Origin: an uncultured Bacteroidaceae bacterium
Lineage (GTDB): Bacteria > Bacteroidota > Bacteroidia > Bacteroidales > Bacteroidaceae
Direction of reading: 5' to 3'
Assembly: GCA_944320785.1 (NCBI GenBank)
Contig: CALUIR010000008.1
Location: forward strand, 1-64,000
Length of the DNA: 64,000 nucleotides
In this document: piece by piece, positions 38,789 through 48,348 of the stretch
Numbering within the stretch: the first letter of the stretch is position 1
Layout: each line of letters starts with the position of its first letter
Made by a program: the position numbers and the translations under genes
Notes under the pieces: generated by a model
What the model was told of the DNA's origin: nothing
The model's database searches: none
What the model saw: only the letters and a program-made list of their open reading frames with translations

Positions 38789-38803
38789 TCATTTTTACAT
38801 AGC

Positions 38804-39790
38804 ATGAAGAGAATAATTGCCATTATCGCAGGAGGCGACTCGTCGGAACACGATGTCTCCATGAAAAGTGCAGAAGGAATCTTTTCTTTCATCGACAAAG
38901 ACATTTACGAGGTATATATCATCGAACTGGGCCACAAAGGCTGGAACGCCTTATTGGGAAACGGCAGGCAAAGCACCGTGGACAAAAACGATTTCAGTTT
39001 CATGGATAACGGAAAGAAAGTGAAACCCGATTTCGCTTACATCACCATCCATGGAACGCCGGGCGAGAACGGCATCTTGCAAGGTTACTTTGAATTGCTC
39101 GGCATCCCCTATTCCACTTGCGATGTATTGGTATCTGCATTGACGTTCAACAAATTCATGACCAACCAATACCTGAAAAGCTTTGGCATACGGGTCGCCG
39201 AATCCATGTTGGTGCATAAACGTTACGGGATTTCCGATGAAGAAGTCATCGAAAAGATTGGCCTTCCCTGCTTCATCAAGCCGAATGCCAGCGGCTCCAG
39301 CTTCGGCGTCACGAAAGTCAAGGCCAAGGAACAAATACAACCCGCCTTGCAGGCCGCCTTTGCCGAGTCTGACGATGCCATGATAGAAGCCTACATGGAC
39401 GGCATCGAACTGGCCAACGGGTGCTACAAGACCCACAGGAAATCCGTTGTGCTGCCCATCACGGAAGTCGTGAGCAAGAATGAATTTTTCGATTTCAACG
39501 CGAAATACAACGGGCAGGTCACCGAAATCACCCCCGCGCGCCTCAGCCCGGAACTGGCCGGACGAGTGCAGGCGCTTACTTCCGCCATTTATGACATCTT
39601 GGGATGCAAAGGATTGGTACGCGTGGATTACATCATCACCGAAGGCGAAAAAATCAATTTGCTCGAAATCAACACCACGCCCGGCATGACAGCCACCAGC
39701 TTCATCCCCCAGCAAGCACAGGCGGCAGGCATCGGCATGAAAGAGATAATGAGCGACATCATTGAGGATTCGTTCCTTAATATTCCGTAA
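38804..39790 (+). CDS. ddl: D-alanine--D-alanine ligase
   Basis: The 328-residue ATP-grasp enzyme begins MKRIIAIIAGGDSSEHDVSM, the Ddl start with the Ser/Glu pair that positions the first D-alanine. It also has HGTPGENGILQGYFELLGIP, CFIKPNASGSSFGVTKV and the metal-binding end RVDYIITEGEKINLLEINTT. It makes the D-Ala-D-Ala dipeptide of peptidoglycan precursors. Its neighbours are rluD-like (15 bases upstream) and an acyltransferase gene (59 bases downstream). Confidence 0.96.
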   Translation: MKRIIAIIAGGDSSEHDVSMKSAEGIFSFIDKDIYEVYIIELGHKGWNALLGNGRQSTVDKNDFSFMDNGKKVKPDFAYITIHGTPGENGILQGYFELLGIPYSTCDVLVSALTFNKFMTNQYLKSFGIRVAESMLVHKRYGISDEEVIEKIGLPCFIKPNASGSSFGVTKVKAKEQIQPALQAAFAESDDAMIEAYMDGIELANGCYKTHRKSVVLPITEVVSKNEFFDFNAKYNGQVTEITPARLSPELAGRVQALTSAIYDILGCKGLVRVDYIITEGEKINLLEINTTPGMTATSFIPQQAQAAGIGMKEIMSDIIEDSFLNIP

Positions 39791-39849
39791 TTCTGTTGAT
39801 GAAGCCACAGAAAATTAGCACCTTTGCATAGCAACAATAATCAGGCTTT

Positions 39850-41004
39850 ATGGAAACACCTGTTGAATTTGACGAGATTCGCCCCTACCGCGATGAAGAA
39901 CTCCCGTCCGTTTTCGAAGAATTGATTGCCGACCCGGACTTCAGGAAAGCAGCCTGTGCCGCTGTCCCCGACATGCCATTTGATGTGCTGGCCGAAAGAA
40001 TCCGCCAATGCAAGACCACCAAAGAGTTCCAACGCAAACTCTGTTACGGGATTTTATGGAACTTGGTGGAAGCCACGACGAAAGGACTCGCCTTGGACTA
40101 CACGACATTGGAAAGCAACCCTCCGGCTGCCTGCACGTATATATCCAACCATCGGGACATCATCCTGGACTCGGCTTTCCTCTCCATCCTTTTGGCGGAC
40201 AGAGGGCTTGACACTGTGGAGATAGCCATCGGCGACAACCTGCTCATTTACCCGTGGATCCAGAAATTCGTGCGCATCAACAAGTCGTTCATCGTGCAAC
40301 GATCCCCCGGCATGCGCCAAATGCTGGAATCGTCCGCACGCTTGTCCCGCTACATCCATTACGCCATCGGCGAGAAGAAACAATCCATCTGGATTGCCCA
40401 ACGCGAGGGAAGGGCGAAAGACGCTGACGACCGCACGCAGGACAGCCTGCTGAAGATGCTGGCAATGGGCGGCGAAGGCACCCTCATCAACCGCCTGCGT
40501 GCCTTGCACATCGTCCCATTGTCCATCTCCTACGAATACGACCCTTGCGATTTCCTGAAGGCAAAAGAGTTCCAATTGAAGCGGGACATCGAAGGATTCA
40601 AGAAATCCCCCGCAGACGATTTGGAGAACATGGCGACCGGATTGACAGGACACAAAGGGAAGGTGCATTTCTGCACCGGGCAACCCTTAAACGACATCAT
40701 GGCCAACTGGAGCGAATCCTTGCCCAAACAGGAACTGTTCAACCAAGTAGCCCACGCCATCGACCGGGAAATATTCCTCCATTACCACCTTTACCCCAAC
40801 AACTACATTGCGGCAGACTTGTTGTCGGGCAACACGGACTTCAAAGGGCATTATACCAGCGACGAAGCATGCCATTTTGAAGATTACTTGGAAAAACAAC
40901 TGGCAAAAATCTCCATTCCCGGAAAGGATGAAGGCTTCCTGCGCCGGAAGATGTTGCAGATGTATGCCAACCCGTTGAAGAACCATCTTTCCGTCTGCGG
41001 ATGA
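39850..41004 (+). CDS. PlsC-like acyltransferase
   Basis: The 384-residue protein has an acyltransferase active-site block YISNHRDIILDSAFLS near residue 98 (His and Asp pair), followed by VQRSPGMRQMLE and IWIAQREGRAKDADDRTQ, the second substrate-binding block. This layout matches bacterial 1-acylglycerol-3-phosphate acyltransferase-like enzymes, with a longer helical N- and C-terminus than PlsC. It may act on phospholipid or lipid A-like acceptors; the substrate is uncertain. The stop codon overlaps the next start as ATGA. Confidence 0.85.
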   Translation: METPVEFDEIRPYRDEELPSVFEELIADPDFRKAACAAVPDMPFDVLAERIRQCKTTKEFQRKLCYGILWNLVEATTKGLALDYTTLESNPPAACTYISNHRDIILDSAFLSILLADRGLDTVEIAIGDNLLIYPWIQKFVRINKSFIVQRSPGMRQMLESSARLSRYIHYAIGEKKQSIWIAQREGRAKDADDRTQDSLLKMLAMGGEGTLINRLRALHIVPLSISYEYDPCDFLKAKEFQLKRDIEGFKKSPADDLENMATGLTGHKGKVHFCTGQPLNDIMANWSESLPKQELFNQVAHAIDREIFLHYHLYPNNYIAADLLSGNTDFKGHYTSDEACHFEDYLEKQLAKISIPGKDEGFLRRKMLQMYANPLKNHLSVCG

Positions 41005-41612
41005 AAAAAGCGTTGTTCCTCATCGGATTCATGTTCTTCTTGGGAGGATGCAAAGACGAAGAAAGCATCTATCCTTCCGTCCTGACGGAAATCCTCTCCA
41101 TCTGCACCGATGCAGAAGGACGCGCCGCCCGTTTATGCCCCGACCATTCAGATGGCTATTCCATAGAAAATCCTGCCGGTTTTCCCGGCTTGACGCCGGA
41201 TTCCCTGTACCGGGTCATCGCAATCTATGAAATAACGGATGCTGAAAACCGCGCGGCATACCTCTATTCCTTAAGCAGCATCTTTTCTGCACCTCCCGTG
41301 CAAGGATGGGAAGGCGAGATAAAGACCGACCCGGTGGACGTGCAAAGCATCTGGATGAGCGGCGGCTACCTGAACATGGTGCTGCTGGTGAAGGGGAAAG
41401 ACAAAGAACATGCGTTCCATTGCATCGAAACAGGAGACGGGCAACACCTGGTTTTCCAATTCTACCATGACCGGCAAGGCGACATCGAAGCCTACACAAA
41501 GAAGGCGTATTTCTCCATTCCGATGCAAGCATATAAAGCCGGCCATGAAACGTTCCTTTTTTCCATAAGCACCCATAAGGAAGGCGTAAAGACTTACGAA
41601 TTCAGTTTGTAA
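41001..41612 (+). CDS. NigD-like lipoprotein
   Basis: The 203-residue product starts MKKALFLIGFMFFLGGCKDE, a lipoprotein signal with Cys at position 17. The beta-rich body shows the NigD-like pattern of two domains: SVLTEILSICTDAEGRAARL near the start, and later QSIWMSGGYLNMVLLVKGKD. Family members are found beside regulated operons in Bacteroides, but their role is unknown. The gene overlaps the acyltransferase by 4 bases and ends the core block before the pectate lyases. Confidence 0.78.
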   Translation: MKKALFLIGFMFFLGGCKDEESIYPSVLTEILSICTDAEGRAARLCPDHSDGYSIENPAGFPGLTPDSLYRVIAIYEITDAENRAAYLYSLSSIFSAPPVQGWEGEIKTDPVDVQSIWMSGGYLNMVLLVKGKDKEHAFHCIETGDGQHLVFQFYHDRQGDIEAYTKKAYFSIPMQAYKAGHETFLFSISTHKEGVKTYEFSL

Positions 41613-41670
41613 CTATTTGTATATCAATTATTTCAGTATAAATTATTCCCATAAGCAAAATCATTTTTTC

Positions 41671-41723
41671 TACAATATAAGTCGAATATTGTACATCTTT
41701 TCGTTCTTTCTTAGCTTATTTTG
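41671..41723 (+). promoter_or_regulatory. AT-rich stem-loop and -7 element before the first pectate lyase gene
   Basis: TACAATAT (41671-41678) pairs with ATATTGTA (41686-41693) and may end the upstream transcript. TTATTTTG (41716-41723), one mismatch from TAnnTTTG, is 38 bases before the lyase start. Confidence 0.45.
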
Positions 41724-41761
41724 CAACATTCAAAAATCTAATAACAAGAAAAACAAAAAAG

Positions 41762-43960
41762 ATGAGATTAAAGAATTACTTCCTTATGGCATTGGGCATG
41801 TTGCTGTCCGTGCCTGCTTTTTCCGCCATCTCCATCCGCGAGGCAGGGGGATGGCTGGAGTCCGGCTACGTCACTTTCAACTTAGTGGACGGGGCTTCCA
41901 CCTACGCTGTATATTATAAAGTGTCCGGCGGAGAGTATTTGAAGTTAGACTCCGAATTGGTGCGCAACTATGGCGACTACGGACGTGCCGATGCCTTGGG
42001 CCTGACGGCAGGCAGCTATCAATTCAAGGTAGTTCCCGTAGATGCCGAAGGTGCAGAGATGGCTGACCAAGCCGCAGAATCAGACGTGGTGGAGGTACGT
42101 GCGCACGATCGTGCCGGGTTTGCCTTTGCAAATAACAAGGTGACAGGTGCCTACAACATGGATGGTTCGCTGAAGAACGGAGCCATCGTAATTTATGTCA
42201 CAGCCGAAAACCAAAACAGTGTGACCAACGATGCCATTGGCAGCAGCTACAAAGGCTTGCAAGGCATATTAGAGGGCGTGCGTGTCGGCATTAAAGACGG
42301 AGACCTTGTCCAGCCTGTGGCCATCCGAATCATCGGGCAACTAAAAGACCCTTCAGGACTTGACAAAGGCGACCTCTTGATTGACATGGCAAGCGCCAGT
42401 AAATCCGCCTCATATCCGGGCTTGACGGTGGAAGGCGTGGGAAATGACGCCGTGGCCGACGGCTGGGGCATCCGTTTGAAAAGCGCGACTTCCGTGGAAA
42501 TCCGCAACCTTGCCTTCATGAATTGCCATAGCAGCGAAGGCGACAACATCGGTTTGCAACAGGACAACAACTATGTGTGGGTGCATCATTGCGACATGTT
42601 CTACGGCGATGCCGGGAGCGATGCCGACCAGATTAAAGGCGACGGCGCATTGGATTGCAAGAAATCCAATTATGTCACCTTCTCTTACAACCGCTTCTGG
42701 GACAGCGGGAAATGCTGCCTCTTGAGCAACGGCGCGGATGAATACGGCTATCTCATCAACTACCACCACAATTGGTTCGACCACTCTGACAGCCGCCACC
42801 CACGCATCCGCTGTTACAGCGCACACATCTACAACAACTATTTCGATGGTTGCGCCAAATACGGCGTAGGTGCCACAATGGGTTCCAGCGCCTTTGTGGA
42901 AAACAACTATTTCCGCAACACCAACAAGCCTATGATGATTTCCATGCAAGGCACAGACATCGTGAACGGTGAAGGCACATTCTCCAGCGAGGAAGGCGGC
43001 ATCATCAAGTCCTACGGCAACGTGTTCGCAGAGAAGTCCAGCAACTTCCGTTATGTCACCTACCAAGAGGACAATGTGGAGTTTGATGCCTACGAGGCTT
43101 CTTCACGCGACGAGCAAGTTCCTTCTTCGGTAAAAACCAAGAAAGGCGGCACCAGCTATGACAATTTCGACACCGATGCCAGCATCATGTATGAATATAC
43201 CCCCGATGCTGCCGAAGACGTTCCCGCCATCGTAACGGGGCAATACGGCGCAGGACGCATGCAGCACGGCGACTTCACGTGGACGTTCAACAACGCGGTG
43301 GACGATGCCAGCTATGACGTGAACCAGCCTCTGAAGGATGCTGTGAGCAATTATAAGACATCTTTGGTGGGCATCTTCGGCTCCACCGGCGCAGGCGACA
43401 CGCCCGATCCGGGAACAGACCCTGAACAACCGGGCGAAGACGATGACGACCCCGACACTCCTGCCCCTGATCCTGAGTCAGGCTACGCCTGCTGGTTCAC
43501 CAAAGAAGGGCCGAGCAACAGCTTCTATACCATCGACGGCAACATGTCGAACAGCAGAGGTTCGGTAACGCTCAACGGCGTGACGTATGACTATTGCCTG
43601 AAGATGGAAAGCAGCACCAGCATCACCTTCACCATCAGCGAGCCGATGACGCTCACCTTGGTGTTCGGGCCGGAAGACGGAACCAAATGCTCTGTGGCCA
43701 TCAACGGCGAAAAATACAAGTCATTGCCGCAAACATGGACGATTGACCTGAAGGAAGGCAGTTACGAGTTGAAGAAGGTTGACACATGCAACCTGTTCTA
43801 CATCGACCTGACCCCGATGAGCGACCCGACACGCATTGCGAAACTTTACGAAGAAGACGCCACGGGACCCGGCCCCATCTATGACCTCTCCGGGCGCATC
43901 GTGAAGAACCCGCAGCCGGGCATCTACATCCAGGACGGCAAGAAAATCATCATCCGCTGA
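41762..43960 (+). CDS. Secreted pectate lyase, PL1 family, one C-terminal module
   Basis: The 732-residue protein has a signal peptide (MRLKNYFLMALGMLLSVPAFS), a fibronectin-III-like domain (about 25-118), a PL1 beta-helix (about 120-540), an acidic proline linker (DPGTDPEQPG...), one C-terminal module beginning YACWFTKEGPSNSFYTIDGN, and a final tail YDLSGRIVKNPQPGIYIQDG. In the lyase core, VHHCDMFYGDAGSDADQIKG and DGALDCKKSNYVTFSYN give the calcium-binding strand residues, and DHSDSRHPRIR is the R.P..R motif with the catalytic arginine. It should cleave polygalacturonate by beta-elimination outside the cell. The adjacent gene (44047-47112) is a paralogue with long identical DNA stretches. 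Confidence 0.93.
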   Translation: MRLKNYFLMALGMLLSVPAFSAISIREAGGWLESGYVTFNLVDGASTYAVYYKVSGGEYLKLDSELVRNYGDYGRADALGLTAGSYQFKVVPVDAEGAEMADQAAESDVVEVRAHDRAGFAFANNKVTGAYNMDGSLKNGAIVIYVTAENQNSVTNDAIGSSYKGLQGILEGVRVGIKDGDLVQPVAIRIIGQLKDPSGLDKGDLLIDMASASKSASYPGLTVEGVGNDAVADGWGIRLKSATSVEIRNLAFMNCHSSEGDNIGLQQDNNYVWVHHCDMFYGDAGSDADQIKGDGALDCKKSNYVTFSYNRFWDSGKCCLLSNGADEYGYLINYHHNWFDHSDSRHPRIRCYSAHIYNNYFDGCAKYGVGATMGSSAFVENNYFRNTNKPMMISMQGTDIVNGEGTFSSEEGGIIKSYGNVFAEKSSNFRYVTYQEDNVEFDAYEASSRDEQVPSSVKTKKGGTSYDNFDTDASIMYEYTPDAAEDVPAIVTGQYGAGRMQHGDFTWTFNNAVDDASYDVNQPLKDAVSNYKTSLVGIFGSTGAGDTPDPGTDPEQPGEDDDDPDTPAPDPESGYACWFTKEGPSNSFYTIDGNMSNSRGSVTLNGVTYDYCLKMESSTSITFTISEPMTLTLVFGPEDGTKCSVAINGEKYKSLPQTWTIDLKEGSYELKKVDTCNLFYIDLTPMSDPTRIAKLYEEDATGPGPIYDLSGRIVKNPQPGIYIQDGKKIIIR

Positions 43961-43981
43961 GAAATTCCCGAAAGCCTCGGC

Positions 43982-44003
43982 TGCCTGCTCCGACGGGCAG
44001 GCA
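43982..44003. other. Hairpin between the two pectate lyase genes
   Basis: TGCCTGC (43982-43988) and GCAGGCA (43997-44003) form a short stem in the 86-base gap. No T-run follows and no promoter box is clear, so read-through into the second gene is likely. Confidence 0.4.
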
Positions 44004-44046
44004 ACCGGGACTTTCCTTTATCTAATAACCTGAAAAACAAAAAACG

Positions 44047-47000
44047 ATGAAATTGAAAAAACATTTGGCAGGGGCATTGTGCATGCTCGCAACAGTCCCC
44101 GCTTTCTCTGCTGTCGCCATCCGCGAGGCAGGGGGATGGCTGGAGTCCGGCTACGTCACTTTCGGCTTGACGGACGGGGCTTCCACGTATGCAGTGTATT
44201 ACCAACCGGCATCCGGCGGCGAATACCTGAAGCTGGATTCTGAATTGGTGCGCGACTACGGCAGCTACGGGCGCGCAGATGCTTTGGGGCTTGCAGCAGG
44301 CGAATACCGCTTCAAAGTCGTTCCCATTGACAGCGAAGGCGCGGAGATGACGGCGGAAGCCGCCGAATCCGACGTGTTTGAAGTGAAAGCGCACGACCGC
44401 ACAGGCTTCGCTTTCCAAGGCAACCACGCGCCCGGCGCGTACAAACTGGACGGCACGCTGAAAAACAATGCCGTAGTCATCTACATCACCGAGGGCAACA
44501 AAGACAACGTGAGTTGCGACGTGGTGATGAGCAGCAACGGTTCCACCACGACTTGCACGGGCTTCCAAACCATCCTGAACGGAGTGAAGAAGGGATATGA
44601 CAACCGCCCGTTCGTGTTCCGCATCGTGGGACAAGTGGATGTGCCGGGCGATGCCGACAAAGGCGACATCGTGGTGGACATGAGCAGCAAGACCACTTGT
44701 CCGGGCATCACCATCGAAGGTGTGGGAAATGACGCTGTGGCCGACGGCTGGGGCATCCGCCTGAAAAACACCATCAGCGCGGAAATCCGCAACCTTGCGT
44801 TCATGAACTGCCATAGCGGCGAGGGCGACAACGTGGGCCTACAAGCCAAGAACGAATACATCTGGGTGCATCATTGCGACATGTTCTACGGCGATGCCGG
44901 GAGCGATGCCGACCAAGCAAAGGGCGACGGTGCCTTGGACTGCAAGAAGTCCAACTACGTGACCTTCTCCTACAACCACTTCTGGGACAGCGGCAAGGCA
45001 TGCCTCTTGGGACTGAGCGGCGAGAACGACGGGATGTACATCACCTACCACCACAACTGGTTCGACCATTCCGACAGCCGCCACCCGCGCATCCGCTCTT
45101 ATTCCGCGCATGTTTACAACAACTATTTCGACGGCTGCGCCAAATACGGCGTGGGTTCCACAATGGCCTCCAGCGTGTTCGTGGAGAACAACTACTTCCG
45201 CAACACCAACAAGCCGATGATGATTTCCATGCAAGGCACGGACATCGCCGGTGACAGCGAAGGCACTTTCTCCGGTGAAGACGGTGGCATCATCAAGTCC
45301 TACGGCAACGTGTTCGCAGAGCAGTCCAGCAAGTTCCGCTACGTGACTTACCAGGAAGACAACACCGAGTTTGACGCTTACGAAGCCAGCACCCGCAACG
45401 AAAAGGTGCCTTCGTCCGTGAAAACCAAGAAAGGCGGCACAGGCTACAACAACTTCGACACCAACAGCAGCATCATGTACAGCTACACGCCGGATGCCGC
45501 CGCAGACGTTCCTGCCATCGTGAAGGGAGCATACGGCGCAGGGCGCATGCAGCACGGCGACTTCCAGTGGACGTTCAACAATGCCACGGACGATGCCAGC
45601 TATGACGTGGACCAAGCGTTGAAGAACGCCGTGACCAACTATAAGACTTCGCTGAGAGGCATCTTCGGCTCCACCGGTGCCGGCGACACGCCAGAACCGA
45701 CCCCCGATCCCGAACCAGAGCCGGAACCCGAACCGACGCCCGACCCGGATCCAGAGCCAGTTCCCGTGCCGGAATCAGGATATGCATGCTGGTTCACCAA
45801 AGAAGGGCCAAGCAACGACTTCTATACCGTCAACGGCAACTTCTCGAACAGCAAGGGCGAAGTCACCGTGGGCGACACCACCTACGAGTATTGCCTGAAG
45901 ATGGAAAGCAGCACTTCCGTGCGCTTCACCATCGACGAACCGATGGAACTGACTTTGGTATTCGGCCCGAACGAAGCGCCGAGCATCAAGATCAACGGGG
46001 AGAAGCAAGAAATCGGCTCGCAAGTATATGCCACCGATTTGGAAGCCGGCGAATACACCTTGACGAAAGACGGCAGCTGCAACCTGTTCTACATCACCTT
46101 GGACAGCGGCAATTCCAAACCCGACCCAGAACCGGAACCTGAACCAGAGCCGGAGCCGGAACCCGAACCTGAGCCAGAACCGGAACCCACGCCCGAACCG
46201 GAGCCGATAGAGATAGAGGGACATGCCTGCTGGTTCACGGAAGAGGGCGCATCCGATGCGTTCTTCCGCATCGACGGCGACCTGACGGACGGCGACGGCA
46301 AGGCCATCATCGGCGGCAAAACCTACGAATGGGGCCTCATCATGGACGCATACACCCGCATCCAGTTCACCATCGACACGCCGATGACGCTGATGATGGT
46401 GTTCGGCCCGAACGGCACGCCGAGCCTCCGCATCAATGGAGAGGAAGTGGAAGCCGCAAGGATTTTCATCCGCGACCTGGAAGCCGGCGAGTATGACATC
46501 ACAGGCATCGAGGACTGCACCCTGTTCTACATCGACCTGATGGGCTTCGTGGCACCCGAACAAGAGGAAACGCCCGAACCCGAACCTCTGCCGGTGCCGG
46601 AATCGGACTATGCCTGCTGGTTCACCAAAGAGGGGCCGAGCAACGATTATTACGCCATCGACGGCAACCTCTCCGGCAGCAAAGGCGAAGTCACTGTGGG
46701 CGGCGAGACGTATGGCTACTGCCTGAAGATGGAATCGTCCACGAGCGTGCGCTTCACCGTGCCGCAGGAAATGACGCTGGTCCTGGTGTTCGGCCCGAAC
46801 GACGACCCCAGCATCAAGGTAAACGGCGAGAAACGTGCCATGTCCGCCCAGCAATACACCTGCCGCCTGGCAGCGGGAGATTATGAGCTGACCAAGGACG
46901 GGACGTGCAACCTGTTCTACATCAACCTGCTGACGGATGCCCAGCTGGGCATGGTCTCCTCCCTGTTCGGCGACGGGCCTGCCACCAGCATCCAGGCTGA

Positions 47001-47112
47001 AAGCTACGATGCAGCAGAGGACGGCCCCGTGTATGACCTCTCCGGCCGCATGGTGAAGAAGCCCTTGCCGGGCGTATATGTGCGCGACGGGCAGAAAATA
47101 ATCCTCCAATAG
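44047..47112 (+). CDS. Secreted pectate lyase, PL1 family, with three C-terminal modules
   Basis: The 1021-residue paralogue of the upstream lyase has the same signal peptide, Fn3-like domain and PL1 core (VHHCDMFYGDAGSDADQAKG; DHSDSRHPRIR). It ends with three modules starting YACWFTKEGPSNDFYTVNGN, HACWFTEEGASDAFFRIDGD and YACWFTKEGPSNDYYAIDGN. The modules are joined by Pro-Glu repeats, and the longest linker is at 46121-46206. The final tail YDLSGRMVKKPLPGVYVRDG is shared with its neighbour. The second module is the most diverged. Extra modules may strengthen binding to pectin or the cell surface. A strong terminator at 47149-47188 follows. Confidence 0.93.
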   Translation: MKLKKHLAGALCMLATVPAFSAVAIREAGGWLESGYVTFGLTDGASTYAVYYQPASGGEYLKLDSELVRDYGSYGRADALGLAAGEYRFKVVPIDSEGAEMTAEAAESDVFEVKAHDRTGFAFQGNHAPGAYKLDGTLKNNAVVIYITEGNKDNVSCDVVMSSNGSTTTCTGFQTILNGVKKGYDNRPFVFRIVGQVDVPGDADKGDIVVDMSSKTTCPGITIEGVGNDAVADGWGIRLKNTISAEIRNLAFMNCHSGEGDNVGLQAKNEYIWVHHCDMFYGDAGSDADQAKGDGALDCKKSNYVTFSYNHFWDSGKACLLGLSGENDGMYITYHHNWFDHSDSRHPRIRSYSAHVYNNYFDGCAKYGVGSTMASSVFVENNYFRNTNKPMMISMQGTDIAGDSEGTFSGEDGGIIKSYGNVFAEQSSKFRYVTYQEDNTEFDAYEASTRNEKVPSSVKTKKGGTGYNNFDTNSSIMYSYTPDAAADVPAIVKGAYGAGRMQHGDFQWTFNNATDDASYDVDQALKNAVTNYKTSLRGIFGSTGAGDTPEPTPDPEPEPEPEPTPDPDPEPVPVPESGYACWFTKEGPSNDFYTVNGNFSNSKGEVTVGDTTYEYCLKMESSTSVRFTIDEPMELTLVFGPNEAPSIKINGEKQEIGSQVYATDLEAGEYTLTKDGSCNLFYITLDSGNSKPDPEPEPEPEPEPEPEPEPEPEPTPEPEPIEIEGHACWFTEEGASDAFFRIDGDLTDGDGKAIIGGKTYEWGLIMDAYTRIQFTIDTPMTLMMVFGPNGTPSLRINGEEVEAARIFIRDLEAGEYDITGIEDCTLFYIDLMGFVAPEQEETPEPEPLPVPESDYACWFTKEGPSNDYYAIDGNLSGSKGEVTVGGETYGYCLKMESSTSVRFTVPQEMTLVLVFGPNDDPSIKVNGEKRAMSAQQYTCRLAAGDYELTKDGTCNLFYINLLTDAQLGMVSSLFGDGPATSIQAESYDAAEDGPVYDLSGRMVKKPLPGVYVRDGQKIILQ
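46121..46206 (+). repeat. Pro-Glu codon repeat linker
   Basis: Repeated hexanucleotides of the type GAACC(t/g/c) encode a (Pro-Glu)n linker of about 28 residues between C-terminal modules one and two of the second pectate lyase. Such repeats can vary in length by slippage. Confidence 0.85.
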
Positions 47113-47148
47113 GATAAAAACACTTTCTCAATTCATACGCATGTTTTT

Positions 47149-47188
47149 CCGGCTGTTGCAGCGACAAGGCTGCAGCAGCCGGTTTTTT
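47149..47188 (+). terminator. Intrinsic terminator after the second pectate lyase gene
   Basis: CCGGCTGTTGCAGC pairs with GCTGCAGCAGCCGG with a single G-T mismatch, followed by six Ts. Confidence 0.92.
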
Positions 47189-47314
47189 CATGCCGCAACG
47201 TCCCGGCAAAAAGGAATGCCGCGCCGCCTGCCATCCCGCGAAGCAAAAAAAGACTCGCCGAGGCAAATACAGGATCCAGTCCGGCAAAGGCCAGTTTAAA
47301 AACTTCGTTTCCCG

Positions 47315-47346
47315 CTTGCCTTTGCACTCGCCTTTCACTATATTTG
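47315..47346 (+). promoter_or_regulatory. Promoter-like dispersed element before the methyltransferase gene
   Basis: The block TTGCCTTTGCACTCGCCTTT is followed by CACTATATTTGCC; TATATTTG is at 47339-47346, 18 bases before the methyltransferase ATG. It matches the element upstream of hflX over about 30 bases. Confidence 0.7.
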
Positions 47347-47364
47347 CCAAAAATTCCGTCTGAC

Positions 47365-48348
47365 ATGTACACATCCATCGAAATATGCGCAGGAGCTGGC
47401 GGGCAAGCATTAGGCTTGGAAATGGCCGGGTTCTCCCACATCGCACTGGTCGAATACGAAAGAGACTATTGCAAGTGCTTGGAACATAACCGTCCGCAGT
47501 GGAATGTGTTGTGCAAGGACATCCATGACTTCAACGGATTGCCTTTCCGCGACAAAGCGGACCTGCTGGCCGGCGGGGTTCCTTGTCCCCCGTTCAGCGT
47601 AGCTGGCAAACAGCTTGGCGCAGAAGACGAGCGCGACTTGTTCCCGCAAATGCTCCGCTTGGTGGAGGAAATCCACCCGCGCGCCGTGATGATTGAAAAC
47701 GTTCGCGGCCTTCTGGATGCCAAATTCAACGGATACAGGGAGAACATCTTGAGGCAATTGAGCCTTTCAGGCTACAACCCGCACATCCAACTGCTGAACG
47801 CTTCTGACTATGGCGTGCCGCAACTGCGTCCGAGGGTCGTCATCATCGGGATACGGAAAGATTTGGACGACACGTTCCTGTTCCCGCAAAAGGCGCAGGA
47901 ACCTCCCCGCACCGTGGGCGAAACGCTCTATGACCTAATGGCCGCCAACGGCTGGAAAAACGCGACACAATGGAGAAAGCAAGCCAACAGGATAGCGCCC
48001 ACCCTCGTGGGCGGAAGCAAAAAACACGGAGGGCCAGACTTGGGTCCAACAAGGGCAAGGGCTGCTTGGGCCGAACTGGGCATCGATGGGAAAGGCATTG
48101 CCAACGAAGCGCCCGCCGCTGATTTTGAAGGAATGCCCCGGCTCACGCCAAGGATGCTGGCAAGGTTGCAGGGATTTCCCGACAATTGGAGCTTCGGGCA
48201 GCGGAAAACAACCGCTTGCCGCATGATCGGGAACGCTTTCCCGCCGCCCGTCGCCATGAACGTAGGACTGCAAATCAAACAAGTTTTAGAGCATGAACGC
48301 ACTTATCACAGAAGCCCGGAAACGGTATCATCAAGAGTTGCTATCTAA
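47365..48348 (+). CDS. DNA (cytosine-5) methyltransferase of a type II restriction-modification system
   Basis: The ATG at 47365 (MYTSIEICAGAGGQALGLEM) gives 327 residues with the C5-MTase motifs in order: I (EICAGAGGQALGLEMAGF), IV with the catalytic cysteine (GGVPCPPFSVAG), VI (IENVRG), VIII (QLRPRVVIIG) and X (MIGNAFPPPVAMNVG). The variable target-recognition region lies at about 180-270. The 3' end overlaps the restriction gene by 56 bases. Because the partner resembles NgoMIV, the predicted target is GCCGGC. The gene itself contains that hexamer at 47569-47574. A protective role on host DNA follows from the pairing. Confidence 0.94.
   Translation: MYTSIEICAGAGGQALGLEMAGFSHIALVEYERDYCKCLEHNRPQWNVLCKDIHDFNGLPFRDKADLLAGGVPCPPFSVAGKQLGAEDERDLFPQMLRLVEEIHPRAVMIENVRGLLDAKFNGYRENILRQLSLSGYNPHIQLLNASDYGVPQLRPRVVIIGIRKDLDDTFLFPQKAQEPPRTVGETLYDLMAANGWKNATQWRKQANRIAPTLVGGSKKHGGPDLGPTRARAAWAELGIDGKGIANEAPAADFEGMPRLTPRMLARLQGFPDNWSFGQRKTTACRMIGNAFPPPVAMNVGLQIKQVLEHERTYHRSPETVSSRVAI

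Noticed and set aside
45775..47109. 444-codon minus-strand frame opposite the C-terminal modules of the second pectate lyase
   Set aside because: It arises from the repeated modules and proline linkers read backwards.
46922..47446. Minus-strand frame across the end of the second pectate lyase and the methyltransferase promoter
   Set aside because: It reads through the dispersed promoter element and a terminator; similar frames appear wherever that element occurs.
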